DNA of 7,996 bases from Paracoccaceae bacterium (GTDB lineage: Bacteria > Pseudomonadota > Alphaproteobacteria > Rhodobacterales > Rhodobacteraceae), in assembly GCA_023254015.1 (NCBI GenBank), contig JALQYS010000594.1:1-7996 (forward strand), written 5' to 3'. Under the pieces are notes generated by a model. That model saw only the letters and a program-made list of their open reading frames with translations. It did no database searches and was not told where the DNA came from. Both the position numbers and the translations under genes were made by a program. Numbering within the stretch: position 1 is the stretch's first letter; each line of letters opens with the position of its first letter. Positions 1-6,078 of this stretch are shown piece by piece.

Positions 1-495
1 GCGGCGAGCGGCATTTCGGATTCGAAACTGCCCGACATGCAGGCGGGATGGGAACAGGGGATCACGAACGCCCTGGCCGGTCTTGCCGGGCTGAACATGT
101 GCTATGAGGCGGTGGGGATGCATGCCTCGCTCTTGGGCTTCTGTCTGGAAAGCCTTGTGCTGGGTGATGACCTGTTGGGGCAGGCGATGCGGCTGGTGCG
201 GGGCATCGATGTGACACCGGATTCGACAAGTATTGATGCGATGAAGGAGGTCTGTCTGGGGGGGCCGGGGCATTATCTGGGCTCGGATCAGACGTTGAAG
301 CTGATGCAGACCGAATATGTCTACCCCAAGGTCGGCAACCGGATGAGCCCGAAGGAATGGAACGAGGCGGGCAAGCCCTTGCTTCTGGATACCGCCATCG
401 CGCGCAAGAACGACATCCTGTCGAAGGCGGGCTGTGTGGTGGACCCCGAGATTGACCGAGCTATTCGCGCGAAGTTCAACATCTACTTCAAGTAA
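1..495 (+). CDS. MttB-family corrinoid methyltransferase, C-terminal part (5' end outside window)
   Basis: The frame is open from the first base and ends at TAA 493-495, giving 164 residues of the C-terminus. The stretch SDSKLPDMQAG near the start, the Gly/Ala-rich helices with LAGLNMCYEAVGM, the segment GGPGHYLGSDQTLKLMQTEY and the Asp/Ile-rich end fit the trimethylamine:corrinoid methyltransferase (MttB, PF06253) family, whose members are usually about 480-520 residues. Family members move a methyl group from a quaternary or tertiary amine (trimethylamine in archaea; glycine betaine or related compounds in bacterial MtgB-type proteins) to a cobalamin-binding partner protein in the cytoplasm. 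No in-frame TAG lies in the visible part, but the equivalent of the archaeal pyrrolysine site is probably at or just before the window edge, so its presence cannot be judged here. The next gene starts 37 bp downstream, which suggests one transcript. The substrate is not known. Family assignment is fairly sure; function is inferred. Confidence 0.85.
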   Translation, partial: AASGISDSKLPDMQAGWEQGITNALAGLAGLNMCYEAVGMHASLLGFCLESLVLGDDLLGQAMRLVRGIDVTPDSTSIDAMKEVCLGGPGHYLGSDQTLKLMQTEYVYPKVGNRMSPKEWNEAGKPLLLDTAIARKNDILSKAGCVVDPEIDRAIRAKFNIYFK

Positions 496-532
496 GTCTT
501 GCAGGCCTTTGATCGGGCAGGGAGAAAATAAA

Positions 533-1432
533 ATGCACTATGGCTATGTCGGCCTTGGAAATCTGGGGGCTGCCTGTGCAGGCTGTCTGTTGAAGGCCGG
601 GTTCAAGGTGACGGTCTATGACCTGAACGCCAAGCTGGCCGAGCCTTTGGTGGCGATTGGGGCGACGCTGGCGGGCAGTGCCGAGGAGCTGGCGGCGGTT
701 GTGGATCATGTCATCACCTGCCTGCCGTCGCCAGCGGTGTCGGAGCGGGTGTTGCGCAATATCCTGCCGAAGATGCGCCCCGGCGCGCATTGGCTGGAGA
801 TGTCGACCCTGGGACGCGATGAGGTTCTGGCGCTGGCGGCGGTGGCCGCCGAGGCGGGCGTGCGGATGATGGAACTACCGGTCACCGGGGGCGTGCATCT
901 GGCCTATCAGGGCAAGATCACCATGCTGGCGGGCGGGGACAAGGATCTCTTCGACACCCATTTGGGCGCGATGCAGGCCATGGGCGACAAGATCTTTCAC
1001 ATGGGGCCTTTGGGGTCTTCCTCGATCATCAAGGTCATCACCAACATGCTGGCCTTCATCCATCTGAAGGCCACGTCCGAGGCGCTGATGCTGGCCAAGC
1101 GGGGGGGCCTTGACCTTGGGCAGGCCTGGCATGCGATCAAGGCGTCGTCGGGGAATTCCTTCGTGCATGAGACCGAGGGCGCGCTGATCCTGAACGGGTC
1201 TTATGACATCGCCTTCAACATCGATCTGGCGCTGAAGGATCTGGGTTTTGCCCTGGGCTTTGGCAAGGAATTCGGGGTGCCGCTGGACCTCGCCTCGATG
1301 ACCAACCAGACCTATGTCGCGGCCAAGGCGGCCTATGGCGGCGAGGCGCAGTCACCGATGATTGCGAAACTGCTGGAGGATTTGTTGGGCACGGACTTGC
1401 GCGCGCCGGGGTTCCCGGCAAGGTTGGAGTAA
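533..1432 (+). CDS. NAD(P)-dependent oxidoreductase, 3-hydroxyisobutyrate dehydrogenase (beta-hydroxyacid dehydrogenase) family
   Basis: This encodes 299 residues, the usual length for the family. An N-terminal Rossmann fold opens with the dinucleotide motif GYVGLGNLG (Gly7, Gly9, Gly12). Asp30 at the end of the second strand (TVYDLN) favours NAD over NADP. ELPVTGG (residues 114-120) matches the substrate-binding D-x-P-V-S-G-G motif. Lys167 in SSIIKVITNM is the expected catalytic lysine, with Asn171 one turn on. Lys235 in KDLGFA matches the conserved substrate-carboxylate lysine of the all-helical C-terminal domain. The frame is open back to 434, but ATG 533 is chosen because AGGGAG (519-524) lies 8 nt before it, the protein then begins directly with the Rossmann strand, and the longer version would overlap the MttB gene. 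It follows MttB by 37 bp, so it is probably cotranscribed. The family oxidises beta-hydroxyacids (3-hydroxyisobutyrate, tartronate semialdehyde, gamma-hydroxybutyrate relatives); the substrate here cannot be told from the sequence. Confidence 0.9.
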   Translation: MHYGYVGLGNLGAACAGCLLKAGFKVTVYDLNAKLAEPLVAIGATLAGSAEELAAVVDHVITCLPSPAVSERVLRNILPKMRPGAHWLEMSTLGRDEVLALAAVAAEAGVRMMELPVTGGVHLAYQGKITMLAGGDKDLFDTHLGAMQAMGDKIFHMGPLGSSSIIKVITNMLAFIHLKATSEALMLAKRGGLDLGQAWHAIKASSGNSFVHETEGALILNGSYDIAFNIDLALKDLGFALGFGKEFGVPLDLASMTNQTYVAAKAAYGGEAQSPMIAKLLEDLLGTDLRAPGFPARLE

Positions 1433-1449
1433 GGCGCAGGGCGCTGACC

Positions 1450-1493
1450 CCGGGGGGACTTTGCGTCCCCCCGGACCCCCCTGCAGGATATTT
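1450..1493 (+). repeat. G/C-tract hairpin element ending in AGGATATTT, between two cotranscribed genes
   Basis: A perfect 10-bp inverted repeat, CCGGGGGGAC (1450-1459) and GTCCCCCCGG (1465-1474), encloses the 5-nt loop TTTGC. A second run of six C (1476-1481) follows at once, so the G run at 1452-1457 could pair with either C run. The element ends in TGCAGGATATTT (1482-1493), just before the ribosome binding site of the next gene. There is no T tract after the stem, so it is not a typical intrinsic terminator. From memory, closely similar G/C-tract plus AGGATATTT elements occur between genes in many Rhodobacteraceae genomes, so I read it as a dispersed REP-like or mRNA-processing element. Only one copy is present in this window, so repetition is not shown here. 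Confidence 0.6.
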
Positions 1494-1510
1494 GAGCACA
1501 GAGGATGACC

Positions 1511-2626
1511 ATGGACGAAATCGCCAAGGCGCGGATGGCGCAGGTTTTGCATCATCGCAAGGCGGGGCTTGGCGTGGGCGAACCGGTGGTGCCGGTGATT
1601 TCCGTGGCGACGACCTTTCATCTGCCTGAGGTGCAAGGGGCGGCACATGTCTATGGCCGCTCGGGCCAGCCGACCTGGGATGCGGTCGAGGCGCAGCTTG
1701 CGATCCTTGAGGCGGCGGAGGTGGTGGCCTTTCCCTCGGGGATGGCCGCGATTTCGGCGGCGCTGACCGCTTGTCTGCGGGCCGGGGCCAAGGTGATGAT
1801 CCCCTCGGACGGTTATTATGTGACGCGGCTGTTGGGGCGGGATTTTCTGGCGGTTTACGGTGTTCAGGTGGTGGAGGTGCCGACGGCCGAGATGCCTGAG
1901 GCGGATTTCACCGGCTTTGACGTGATCTATGTCGAGACGCCGTCGAACCCGGGGCTGGATGTCATTGACATTGCCGCCGTCGTGGCGCGCGCCCATGCGG
2001 CGGGGGCGAAGGTGATTGCCGACAACACCACGATGACGCCGCTGTTGCAGCGCCCCTTGGATCTTGGGGCTGATCTGGTGGTTGCGGCGGATACCAAGGC
2101 GCCGGCTGGCCATTCCGATGCGCTCTTTGGCCATGTGGCGGGGCGGGATGCCAACCTCATGGCGCGCATCCGCGAGGGGCGGCGGCAGTCGGGATCGGTT
2201 CCGGGGCCGTTCGAGGCCTATCTCGTGCATCGTGGGATCGAGACGCTGGAGCTGCGGCTTGCACGGATGTGCAGCTCGGCTGCCGTGATTGCCGAGCGGC
2301 TGGCGGGCCGTCCTGCGGTGCGGGGCCTGCGTTATCCGGGGCGGGCGGGCGATCCGTCCCATGCGGTGGCGATGCGGCAGATGGTCAACGGCGGATTTCT
2401 GATCGGGTTTGAGCTGGCCGATGAGGCGGAGGCGGAGGCTTTTCTGGCGGCCTGTCCGCTGATCGAGCAGGCCACGAGTTTTGGCGGGGTGCATACGGCG
2501 GGTGAGCGGCGGGCACGCTGGGGCGATGCCGTGGCGCCGGGGTTCATCCGGCTGTCCGTCGGCATCGAACCGACCGAGGTGCTTTGGGCGGCGATCGCGG
2601 CGGCTTTGCCGGGCAGAAAAGCCTGA
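1511..2626 (+). CDS. PLP-dependent Cys/Met metabolism enzyme (cystathionine gamma-synthase / gamma-lyase family)
   Basis: This encodes 371 residues, within the usual range for PF01053 fold-type I PLP enzymes. Visible landmarks: Tyr48-x-Arg50 in VYGRSGQPTW, which holds the cofactor phosphate from the neighbouring subunit; FPSGMAAI around residue 76; Tyr102 in SDGYY, the expected ring-stacking tyrosine; ETPSNPG from Glu142; Asp171 in IADNTT, which binds the pyridine nitrogen; Lys196 in ADTKAPAGHSD, the Schiff-base lysine; Ser323 in TSFGG; and Arg347 in FIRLSVGIEP, the substrate-carboxylate arginine. The catalytic set is complete. Family members carry out beta- or gamma-elimination or replacement on cysteine, homocysteine, cystathionine or activated homoserine; which one applies cannot be decided. 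ATG 1511 is preferred over ATG 1505 because GAGG (1501-1504) is 6 nt before 1511 but touches 1505. The gene lies 78 bp after the dehydrogenase gene, behind a strong hairpin, suggesting a shared operon with reduced or processed downstream expression. Confidence 0.88.
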   Translation: MDEIAKARMAQVLHHRKAGLGVGEPVVPVISVATTFHLPEVQGAAHVYGRSGQPTWDAVEAQLAILEAAEVVAFPSGMAAISAALTACLRAGAKVMIPSDGYYVTRLLGRDFLAVYGVQVVEVPTAEMPEADFTGFDVIYVETPSNPGLDVIDIAAVVARAHAAGAKVIADNTTMTPLLQRPLDLGADLVVAADTKAPAGHSDALFGHVAGRDANLMARIREGRRQSGSVPGPFEAYLVHRGIETLELRLARMCSSAAVIAERLAGRPAVRGLRYPGRAGDPSHAVAMRQMVNGGFLIGFELADEAEAEAFLAACPLIEQATSFGGVHTAGERRARWGDAVAPGFIRLSVGIEPTEVLWAAIAAALPGRKA

Positions 2627-2633
2627 TCCACCC

Positions 2634-2668
2634 TTGACCTTCCCGTCCCTTGACCCCTTATTCAGGGG
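2634..2668 (+). promoter_or_regulatory. Candidate sodB promoter region with direct and inverted repeats
   Basis: The 72-bp gap before sodB contains the 9-bp direct repeat CCCTTGACC at 2631-2639 and again at 2647-2655. Each copy includes TTGACC, a 5/6 match to a sigma-70 -35 box. The first (2634-2639) stands 19 nt ahead of TATTCA (2659-2664), a weak -10 candidate. CCCCT (2654-2658) and AGGGG (2664-2668) form an inverted repeat around that -10, a plausible operator position. Promoter strength and start site are inferred, and the -10 match is poor. Confidence 0.35.
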
Positions 2669-2698
2669 CGACGCGAAGCTTTCCAACAGGAGACGACC

Positions 2699-3301
2699 AT
2701 GGCTTTCACCCTTCCCGATCTTCCTTACGCCCATGACGCGCTGGCCTCGCTTGGCATGTCCAAGGAGACGCTGGAGTATCACCACGACCTGCACCACAAG
2801 GCCTATGTCGACAATGGCAACAAGCTGATTGCCGGCACCGAGTGGGAATCGAAGTCTTTGGAAGACATCGTGCGCGGCACCTACAACGCCGGTGCGGTGG
2901 CGCAGAACGGTATCTTCAACAACGCCAGCCAGCATTGGAACCACAACCTGTTCTGGGAAGTGATGGGGCCGGGCGAGGACAAGAAGATGCCGGGCGCGCT
3001 GGAAAAGGCGCTGGTCGAGGCGTTTGGCTCGGTCGCCAAGTTCAAGGAAGATTTCGCCGCTGCCGGCGCGGGTCAGTTCGGGTCGGGCTGGGCCTGGCTG
3101 GTCAAGGACAAGGATGGCGCGCTGAAGGTCACCAAGACCGAGAATGGCGTGAACCCGCTGTGCTTTGGCCAGACCGCGCTGCTGGGCTGTGATGTGTGGG
3201 AACACTCCTACTACATCGACTTCCGCAACAAGCGTCCGGCCTATCTGACCAACTTCCTGGACAAGCTGGTCAACTGGGAAGCGGTCGCGGCCAAGCTGTA
3301 A
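2699..3301 (+). CDS. sodB: Superoxide dismutase, Fe type (SodB)
   Basis: This encodes a 200-residue cytoplasmic enzyme that converts superoxide to oxygen and hydrogen peroxide. There is no signal peptide; the start MAFTLPDLPY is typical of SodB. The four metal ligands are His28 (EYHHDLHH), His82 (HWNHNLFW), and Asp165 and His169 in the signature DVWEH. Gln78, two residues before Trp80 in NNASQHWNH, is the active-site glutamine contributed by the N-terminal half, as in iron enzymes; the manganese-type glutamine in the NQD motif of the C-terminal half is absent. Iron is therefore more likely, though cambialistic use cannot be excluded. The start at ATG 2699 is supported by AGGAGA (2688-2693) at good spacing. 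The gene has its own upstream gap and a strong terminator after it, so it is probably a single-gene unit. Compared with E. coli SodB there is a short insertion before NNASQ (AGAVAQNGIF), which I recall as common in alphaproteobacterial versions. Confidence 0.97.
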   Translation: MAFTLPDLPYAHDALASLGMSKETLEYHHDLHHKAYVDNGNKLIAGTEWESKSLEDIVRGTYNAGAVAQNGIFNNASQHWNHNLFWEVMGPGEDKKMPGALEKALVEAFGSVAKFKEDFAAAGAGQFGSGWAWLVKDKDGALKVTKTENGVNPLCFGQTALLGCDVWEHSYYIDFRNKRPAYLTNFLDKLVNWEAVAAKL

Positions 3302-3336
3302 GGCTTGCGGGCGAACTGCCGCTGTGACACCAAAGG

Positions 3337-3370
3337 CCGCCGTCCCATCCCGGGGCGGCGGTTTCGTTTT
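3337..3370 (+). terminator. Intrinsic terminator of sodB
   Basis: CCGCCGTCCC (3337-3346) pairs with GGGGCGGCGG (3352-3361) over 10 positions with one T-G wobble, around the 5-nt loop ATCCC. TTTCGTTTT follows (3362-3370). It starts 35 bp after the sodB stop, a classic Rho-independent layout. It ends 13 bp before the likely rarD start, so rarD needs read-through or a promoter very close by. Confidence 0.85.
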
Positions 3371-3383
3371 GGCGGGGGCTTTC

Positions 3384-4349
3384 GTGACCGAGGCGGCAAG
3401 GGGCGTTGTGGCGATCGTCGGGGCCTGTGTGATCTGGGGCTTTGCCACGCTTTACTACAAGGCGATGGCCCATGTGCCGCCGCTGGAGGTGCTGGCGCAT
3501 CGGTCGCTTTGGACGCTGGTGCTTTTTGGCGCTGTCTTGCTGCTGCAACGGCGCGGCGGCGAGGTGATGGCCCTCTTGCGTGGGCCGATGCGGGGCCGGG
3601 TGGTGATGGCGGGGGCGATCGTCGCCTTGAACTGGGGCCTGTTCATCTGGACCATTCAGGCGGGCCATGCGGTGCAGGCCAGCCTTGGCTATTACATCTT
3701 TCCGCTGGTCACCGTGGTGATGGGGGTCGTCCTGCTGAAGGAGCGGCTGAGCCGGGGGCAGGCGGCGGCGGTGGGGCTTGCCGCTTTTGCCGTGGTGGTC
3801 TTGACCTGGGGGTTGGGTGTGGCGCCCTGGATGGCGTTGGCGCTGGCCTTTTCCTTTGCGCCCTACATGCTGCTGAAGAAAAAGCTGCAGGCGGCGGCAA
3901 GCGTTTCGGTCACGGCCGAGGTGCTGGTCATCGCGCCCTTCGCGCTGGCGCTTCTGGCCTGGGCGCATGCGGGCGGGCTGGTGCTGGGCCGGGCCGGCGG
4001 GATGTTCGGCACGAACCTGCATGACACGCTCTTGCTGCCGGTGACCGGCCTTATCACCGGGCTGCCGCTGATCCTGTTTTCCTGGGGCGCGCAGCGGGTG
4101 CGGCTGTCGACGCTGGGGCTGGTGCAGTATCTGAACCCGACCTTGCAGGCGGTTTCGGCCGTCTGGATCATGGGCGAGCCGTTTTCGCGCTGGCATGCCA
4201 TGGCCTTTGCGATGATCTGGGCGGCGCTGGCGGTCTATTCGCTGGAAGGCCTGCGTCAGGACAGGCTGGCGCGCAGGGCGGAGGTCAGGGTTGCCACGTC
4301 CGGCACCGACCGGAACAGCGTCCTGACCGATGGGTCGGCGAATCCCTGA
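3384..4349 (+). CDS. rarD: EamA-family transporter, RarD type
   Basis: This encodes 321 residues and about ten hydrophobic segments (roughly 8-25, 40-56, 72-92, 98-118, 124-143, 147-163, 178-194, 217-235, 243-262, 271-288), as in the drug/metabolite transporter superfamily. RarD hallmarks recognisable against E. coli RarD are IWGFATLYYK, HRSLW, NWGLFIW, ASLGYYIFPLV, LAFSFAPY-x-L-x-KKK and RLSTLGLVQYLNPTL. RarD was named for chloramphenicol sensitivity in Pseudomonas; the physiological substrate is not known. The frame is open back to GTG 3324, but that start would place the sodB terminator inside the gene. GTG 3384 aligns with the E. coli N-terminus and is preferred, although its ribosome binding site is only a G-rich stretch (about 3371-3379). 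The last 25-30 residues are polar, extend past the usual RarD end, and lie entirely within DNA that also encodes the C-terminus of the opposite-strand LOG gene. Confidence 0.85.
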   Translation: MTEAARGVVAIVGACVIWGFATLYYKAMAHVPPLEVLAHRSLWTLVLFGAVLLLQRRGGEVMALLRGPMRGRVVMAGAIVALNWGLFIWTIQAGHAVQASLGYYIFPLVTVVMGVVLLKERLSRGQAAAVGLAAFAVVVLTWGLGVAPWMALALAFSFAPYMLLKKKLQAAASVSVTAEVLVIAPFALALLAWAHAGGLVLGRAGGMFGTNLHDTLLLPVTGLITGLPLILFSWGAQRVRLSTLGLVQYLNPTLQAVSAVWIMGEPFSRWHAMAFAMIWAALAVYSLEGLRQDRLARRAEVRVATSGTDRNSVLTDGSANP

Positions 4350-4825
4350 ACAACGATGTGATCCAGAAGCGCGATCAGCGGTTGCCAATAGCCGTCGGGG
4401 CTAAGGAGGAAGATCGGTTTCCGATGCAGCCCGATCTGCGCCCAGGTCAGCACCTCGAAGAATTCGTCCAGTGATCCCGCGCCGCCCGGCAGCACCACCA
4501 CCGCGTCGGAGTTCATGAACATCACCTTCTTGCGTTCATGCATGTCCTCGGTGATGACAAGGGTCGTCAGGTCGCGTTTGCCGACTTCGGCCTTCATCAG
4601 ATGGGTCGGGATGACCCCGAAAGTCGCCGCGCCCGCCTCTTGCGCGGCGCGCGCCACCTCTCCCATCAGGCCGACATCGCCCGCCCCATACACCAGCCGC
4701 CAGCCGTTGGCCGCGATCATCTGCCCCGTGGCGCGCGCGGCGGTTGTATGGGCGGGGTTGCGGCCCGAACGGGCCCCGCAGAACACGCAGATTGACCGAA
4801 GGGGGGCAGGTGCGGGGCTGGGCAT
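4256..4825 (-). CDS. TIGR00730 / LOG family protein (cytokinin riboside 5'-monophosphate phosphoribohydrolase-like)
   Basis: This encodes a 189-residue Rossmann-type protein of normal length. It begins with SICVFCGARSG; YGAGDVGLMG (46-55) corresponds to the family's GGG-x-x-GLMG; MHERK (95-99) supplies the conserved Arg98 and Lys99; and LPGGAGSLDE (112-121) is the PGG-x-G-T-x-x-E signature with Ser in place of Thr and catalytic Glu121. LOG enzymes split nucleoside 5'-monophosphates into base and ribose 5-phosphate; in bacteria they act on cytokinin nucleotides or AMP-like substrates, often as general housekeeping. ATG 4825 has AGGAG (complement of 4831-4835) 5 nt upstream. That site partly overlaps a perfect 8-bp hairpin. 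The gene is divergent from the LysM gene and convergent with rarD, overlapping the latter by 94 bp. Family assignment is sure; the physiological substrate is not. Confidence 0.93.
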   Translation of the reverse strand: MPSPAPAPLRSICVFCGARSGRNPAHTTAARATGQMIAANGWRLVYGAGDVGLMGEVARAAQEAGAATFGVIPTHLMKAEVGKRDLTTLVITEDMHERKKVMFMNSDAVVVLPGGAGSLDEFFEVLTWAQIGLHRKPIFLLSPDGYWQPLIALLDHIVVQGFADPSVRTLFRSVPDVATLTSALRASLS

Positions 4826-4832
4826 GGCGGCT

Positions 4833-4854
4833 CCTGAAAGGGGTTGCTTTCAGG
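4833..4854 (-). promoter_or_regulatory. Perfect inverted repeat overlapping the LOG gene's ribosome binding site
   Basis: CCTGAAAG (4833-4840) and CTTTCAGG (4847-4854) form a perfect 8-bp stem with a 6-nt loop. In the minus-strand mRNA the 3' arm ends in AGG, which is also the start of the Shine-Dalgarno AGGAG five bases before the ATG. The hairpin would therefore partly cover the ribosome binding site. A DNA-binding operator for the divergent promoter region is the alternative reading. Confidence 0.5.
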
Positions 4855-4886
4855 GATGTAACGGGGTTCCCATTCAAAGGAAAGCA

Positions 4887-4905
4887 GCGGCCGGGCACAG
4901 GCCGC
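4887..4905 (+). promoter_or_regulatory. Short inverted repeat in the LysM gene leader
   Basis: GCGGCC (4887-4892) and GGCCGC (4900-4905) form a perfect 6-bp stem with a 7-nt loop, ending 25 bp before the LysM gene start and 14 bp before its ribosome binding site. It may be a leader hairpin or a protein site in the shared divergent region. In DNA this GC-rich, chance is also possible. Confidence 0.3.
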
Positions 4906-4930
4906 GCAGGGAAAGTGGGAAGGGGTCGGC

Positions 4931-6034
4931 ATGGCGCGGATGTCGGGCGGGGTGATCGGGGCAGGGGCGGTTCTGGGGCTGGGGCTGCTTGCCGGGATCT
5001 GGGCCTTCTGGGGGCAGCGCGAGGTTGCCCCGGAACCCGCTCCGCAATCCGCGGCGACAGCGCCGGCCGAGACAGCCGTTCCGGAGGCGCCTGCGGTTGC
5101 CGAACCGCCCGCCCCGCTGGCCGTTCTGCCCCCGCGCTTTGATGTGGTGCGGGTCGATGGGGCGGGGCTGGCCACCATTGCCGGCACGGCCGCGCCTCAG
5201 GGCGAGGTGGTCCTGCGGCTGGACGGGGTCGAGATCGGTCGGGCCACGGCGGATGGGGCGGGGCAGTTCGCGGCCCTGCTTGCCCTGCCTCCATCGGATC
5301 AGCCACGCCTGTTGAGCCTTGCGCTGCTCCAGCCCGGCGGCGAGGAGGTGCCCGGCGCGGAGACCGTGGCCATCGGGCCGGTGGTCGTTGCCGAAGTGGC
5401 ACAGGCGGGGGAGGCGGCGGGGGAGGCCCCCGACGCTGCCGAGGCGCCGGTTGCGCCGGCCCCCCCCGCGGCGCTGCTCGTGTCGGATACCGGGGCACGG
5501 GTGCTGCAGGGGCCTGAGGCGGCCAATCTGCCGGTCAGCATCGACAGCATTTCCTATGGCGCGGCGGGCGAGGTGCTGCTGTCGGGCCGGGCTGGACCCG
5601 GCGCGGCGCTGCGGCTTTATCTGGATGATGCGCCGGTGGCCGATCTGCTGGCCGACGGGGCCGGAGACTGGCAGGCGCGCCTTGCCGATGTGGCCGGCGG
5701 GGTGCACAGCCTGCGGCTGGATGCGCTGGACGGGGCGGGCAAGGTGCTGTCGCGCTTTGAAACCCCGTTCCAGCGCGATCTGCCGCCCGCGCCCGCGACG
5801 CCCGCCATCGCCGAAACCGCCCAGCCGGCCGCCCCCAGCCCCGACCCTGCGCCACAGGTAGAGGCCGCGCCAATCACCATCACCGTGCAGCCGGGCTTTA
5901 CCCTTTGGGCCATCGCCAAGGCCAATTTCGGCGAGGGGATGATGTATGTTCAGGTTTTCGAGGCCAACCGCGACAAGATCAGGGATCCCGACCTGATCTA
6001 TCCCGGGCAGGTCTTTACCGTGCCGAAACCGTAA
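4931..6034 (+). CDS. Membrane-anchored protein with two Ig-like modules and a C-terminal LysM domain
   Basis: This encodes 367 residues. Positions 7-27 are a glycine/leucine-rich hydrophobic segment after a short Arg-containing start; no clear Ala-x-Ala cleavage site follows, so a signal anchor with the rest in the periplasm is likely. An Ala/Pro/Glu-rich linker (about 32-66) leads to a first beta-rich module (about 68-150) with DGVEIGRATADGAGQF, then another linker, then a second module (about 203-283) with DDAPVADLLADGAGDW. The two share a VLLSG...PG.ALRLYLD...ADGAG pattern and look like a duplication. After a further Pro-rich linker, residues 316-365 form a LysM domain (VQPGFTLWAIAK ... 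EANRDKIRDPDLIYPGQVFTVP), which binds peptidoglycan glycan chains. ATG 4931 is chosen over ATG 4940 because AAGGGG (4920-4925) lies 5 nt before it. A cell-envelope scaffolding or wall-binding role is inferred; no catalytic domain is seen. Confidence 0.9.
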   Translation: MARMSGGVIGAGAVLGLGLLAGIWAFWGQREVAPEPAPQSAATAPAETAVPEAPAVAEPPAPLAVLPPRFDVVRVDGAGLATIAGTAAPQGEVVLRLDGVEIGRATADGAGQFAALLALPPSDQPRLLSLALLQPGGEEVPGAETVAIGPVVVAEVAQAGEAAGEAPDAAEAPVAPAPPAALLVSDTGARVLQGPEAANLPVSIDSISYGAAGEVLLSGRAGPGAALRLYLDDAPVADLLADGAGDWQARLADVAGGVHSLRLDALDGAGKVLSRFETPFQRDLPPAPATPAIAETAQPAAPSPDPAPQVEAAPITITVQPGFTLWAIAKANFGEGMMYVQVFEANRDKIRDPDLIYPGQVFTVPKP

Positions 6035-6045
6035 CGGCGGCTCCT

Positions 6046-6078
6046 CCGGCGCGAGAGCCGCGCGTCGTCGCGCGCCGG
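6046..6078 (+). terminator. GC-rich hairpin after the LysM gene, possible weak terminator
   Basis: CCGGCGCG (6046-6053) and CGCGCCGG (6071-6078) are perfect complements 12 bp past the LysM stop. A competing inner hairpin GCGCG-TCGT-CGCGC (6060-6073) uses part of the same bases. No T tract follows, so termination is uncertain. The rest of the 165-bp gap (6035-6199) shows only further GC-rich short palindromes and no gene. Confidence 0.35.

Noticed and set aside
434..532. 33-codon N-terminal extension of the dehydrogenase
   Set aside because: It overlaps the MttB reading frame, lacks a ribosome binding site, and precedes the canonical Rossmann start that has AGGGAG at good spacing before ATG 533.
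1352..3448. 698-codon open frame on the minus strand
   Set aside because: It lies opposite the PLP enzyme and sodB, which have complete motif sets; its translation is Arg/His/Pro-rich low-complexity typical of antisense frames in high-GC DNA.
3270..4388. 372-codon minus-strand frame opposite rarD
   Set aside because: Composition is Gln/His/Arg/Pro-rich, with no domain, and the plus strand carries clear RarD motifs.
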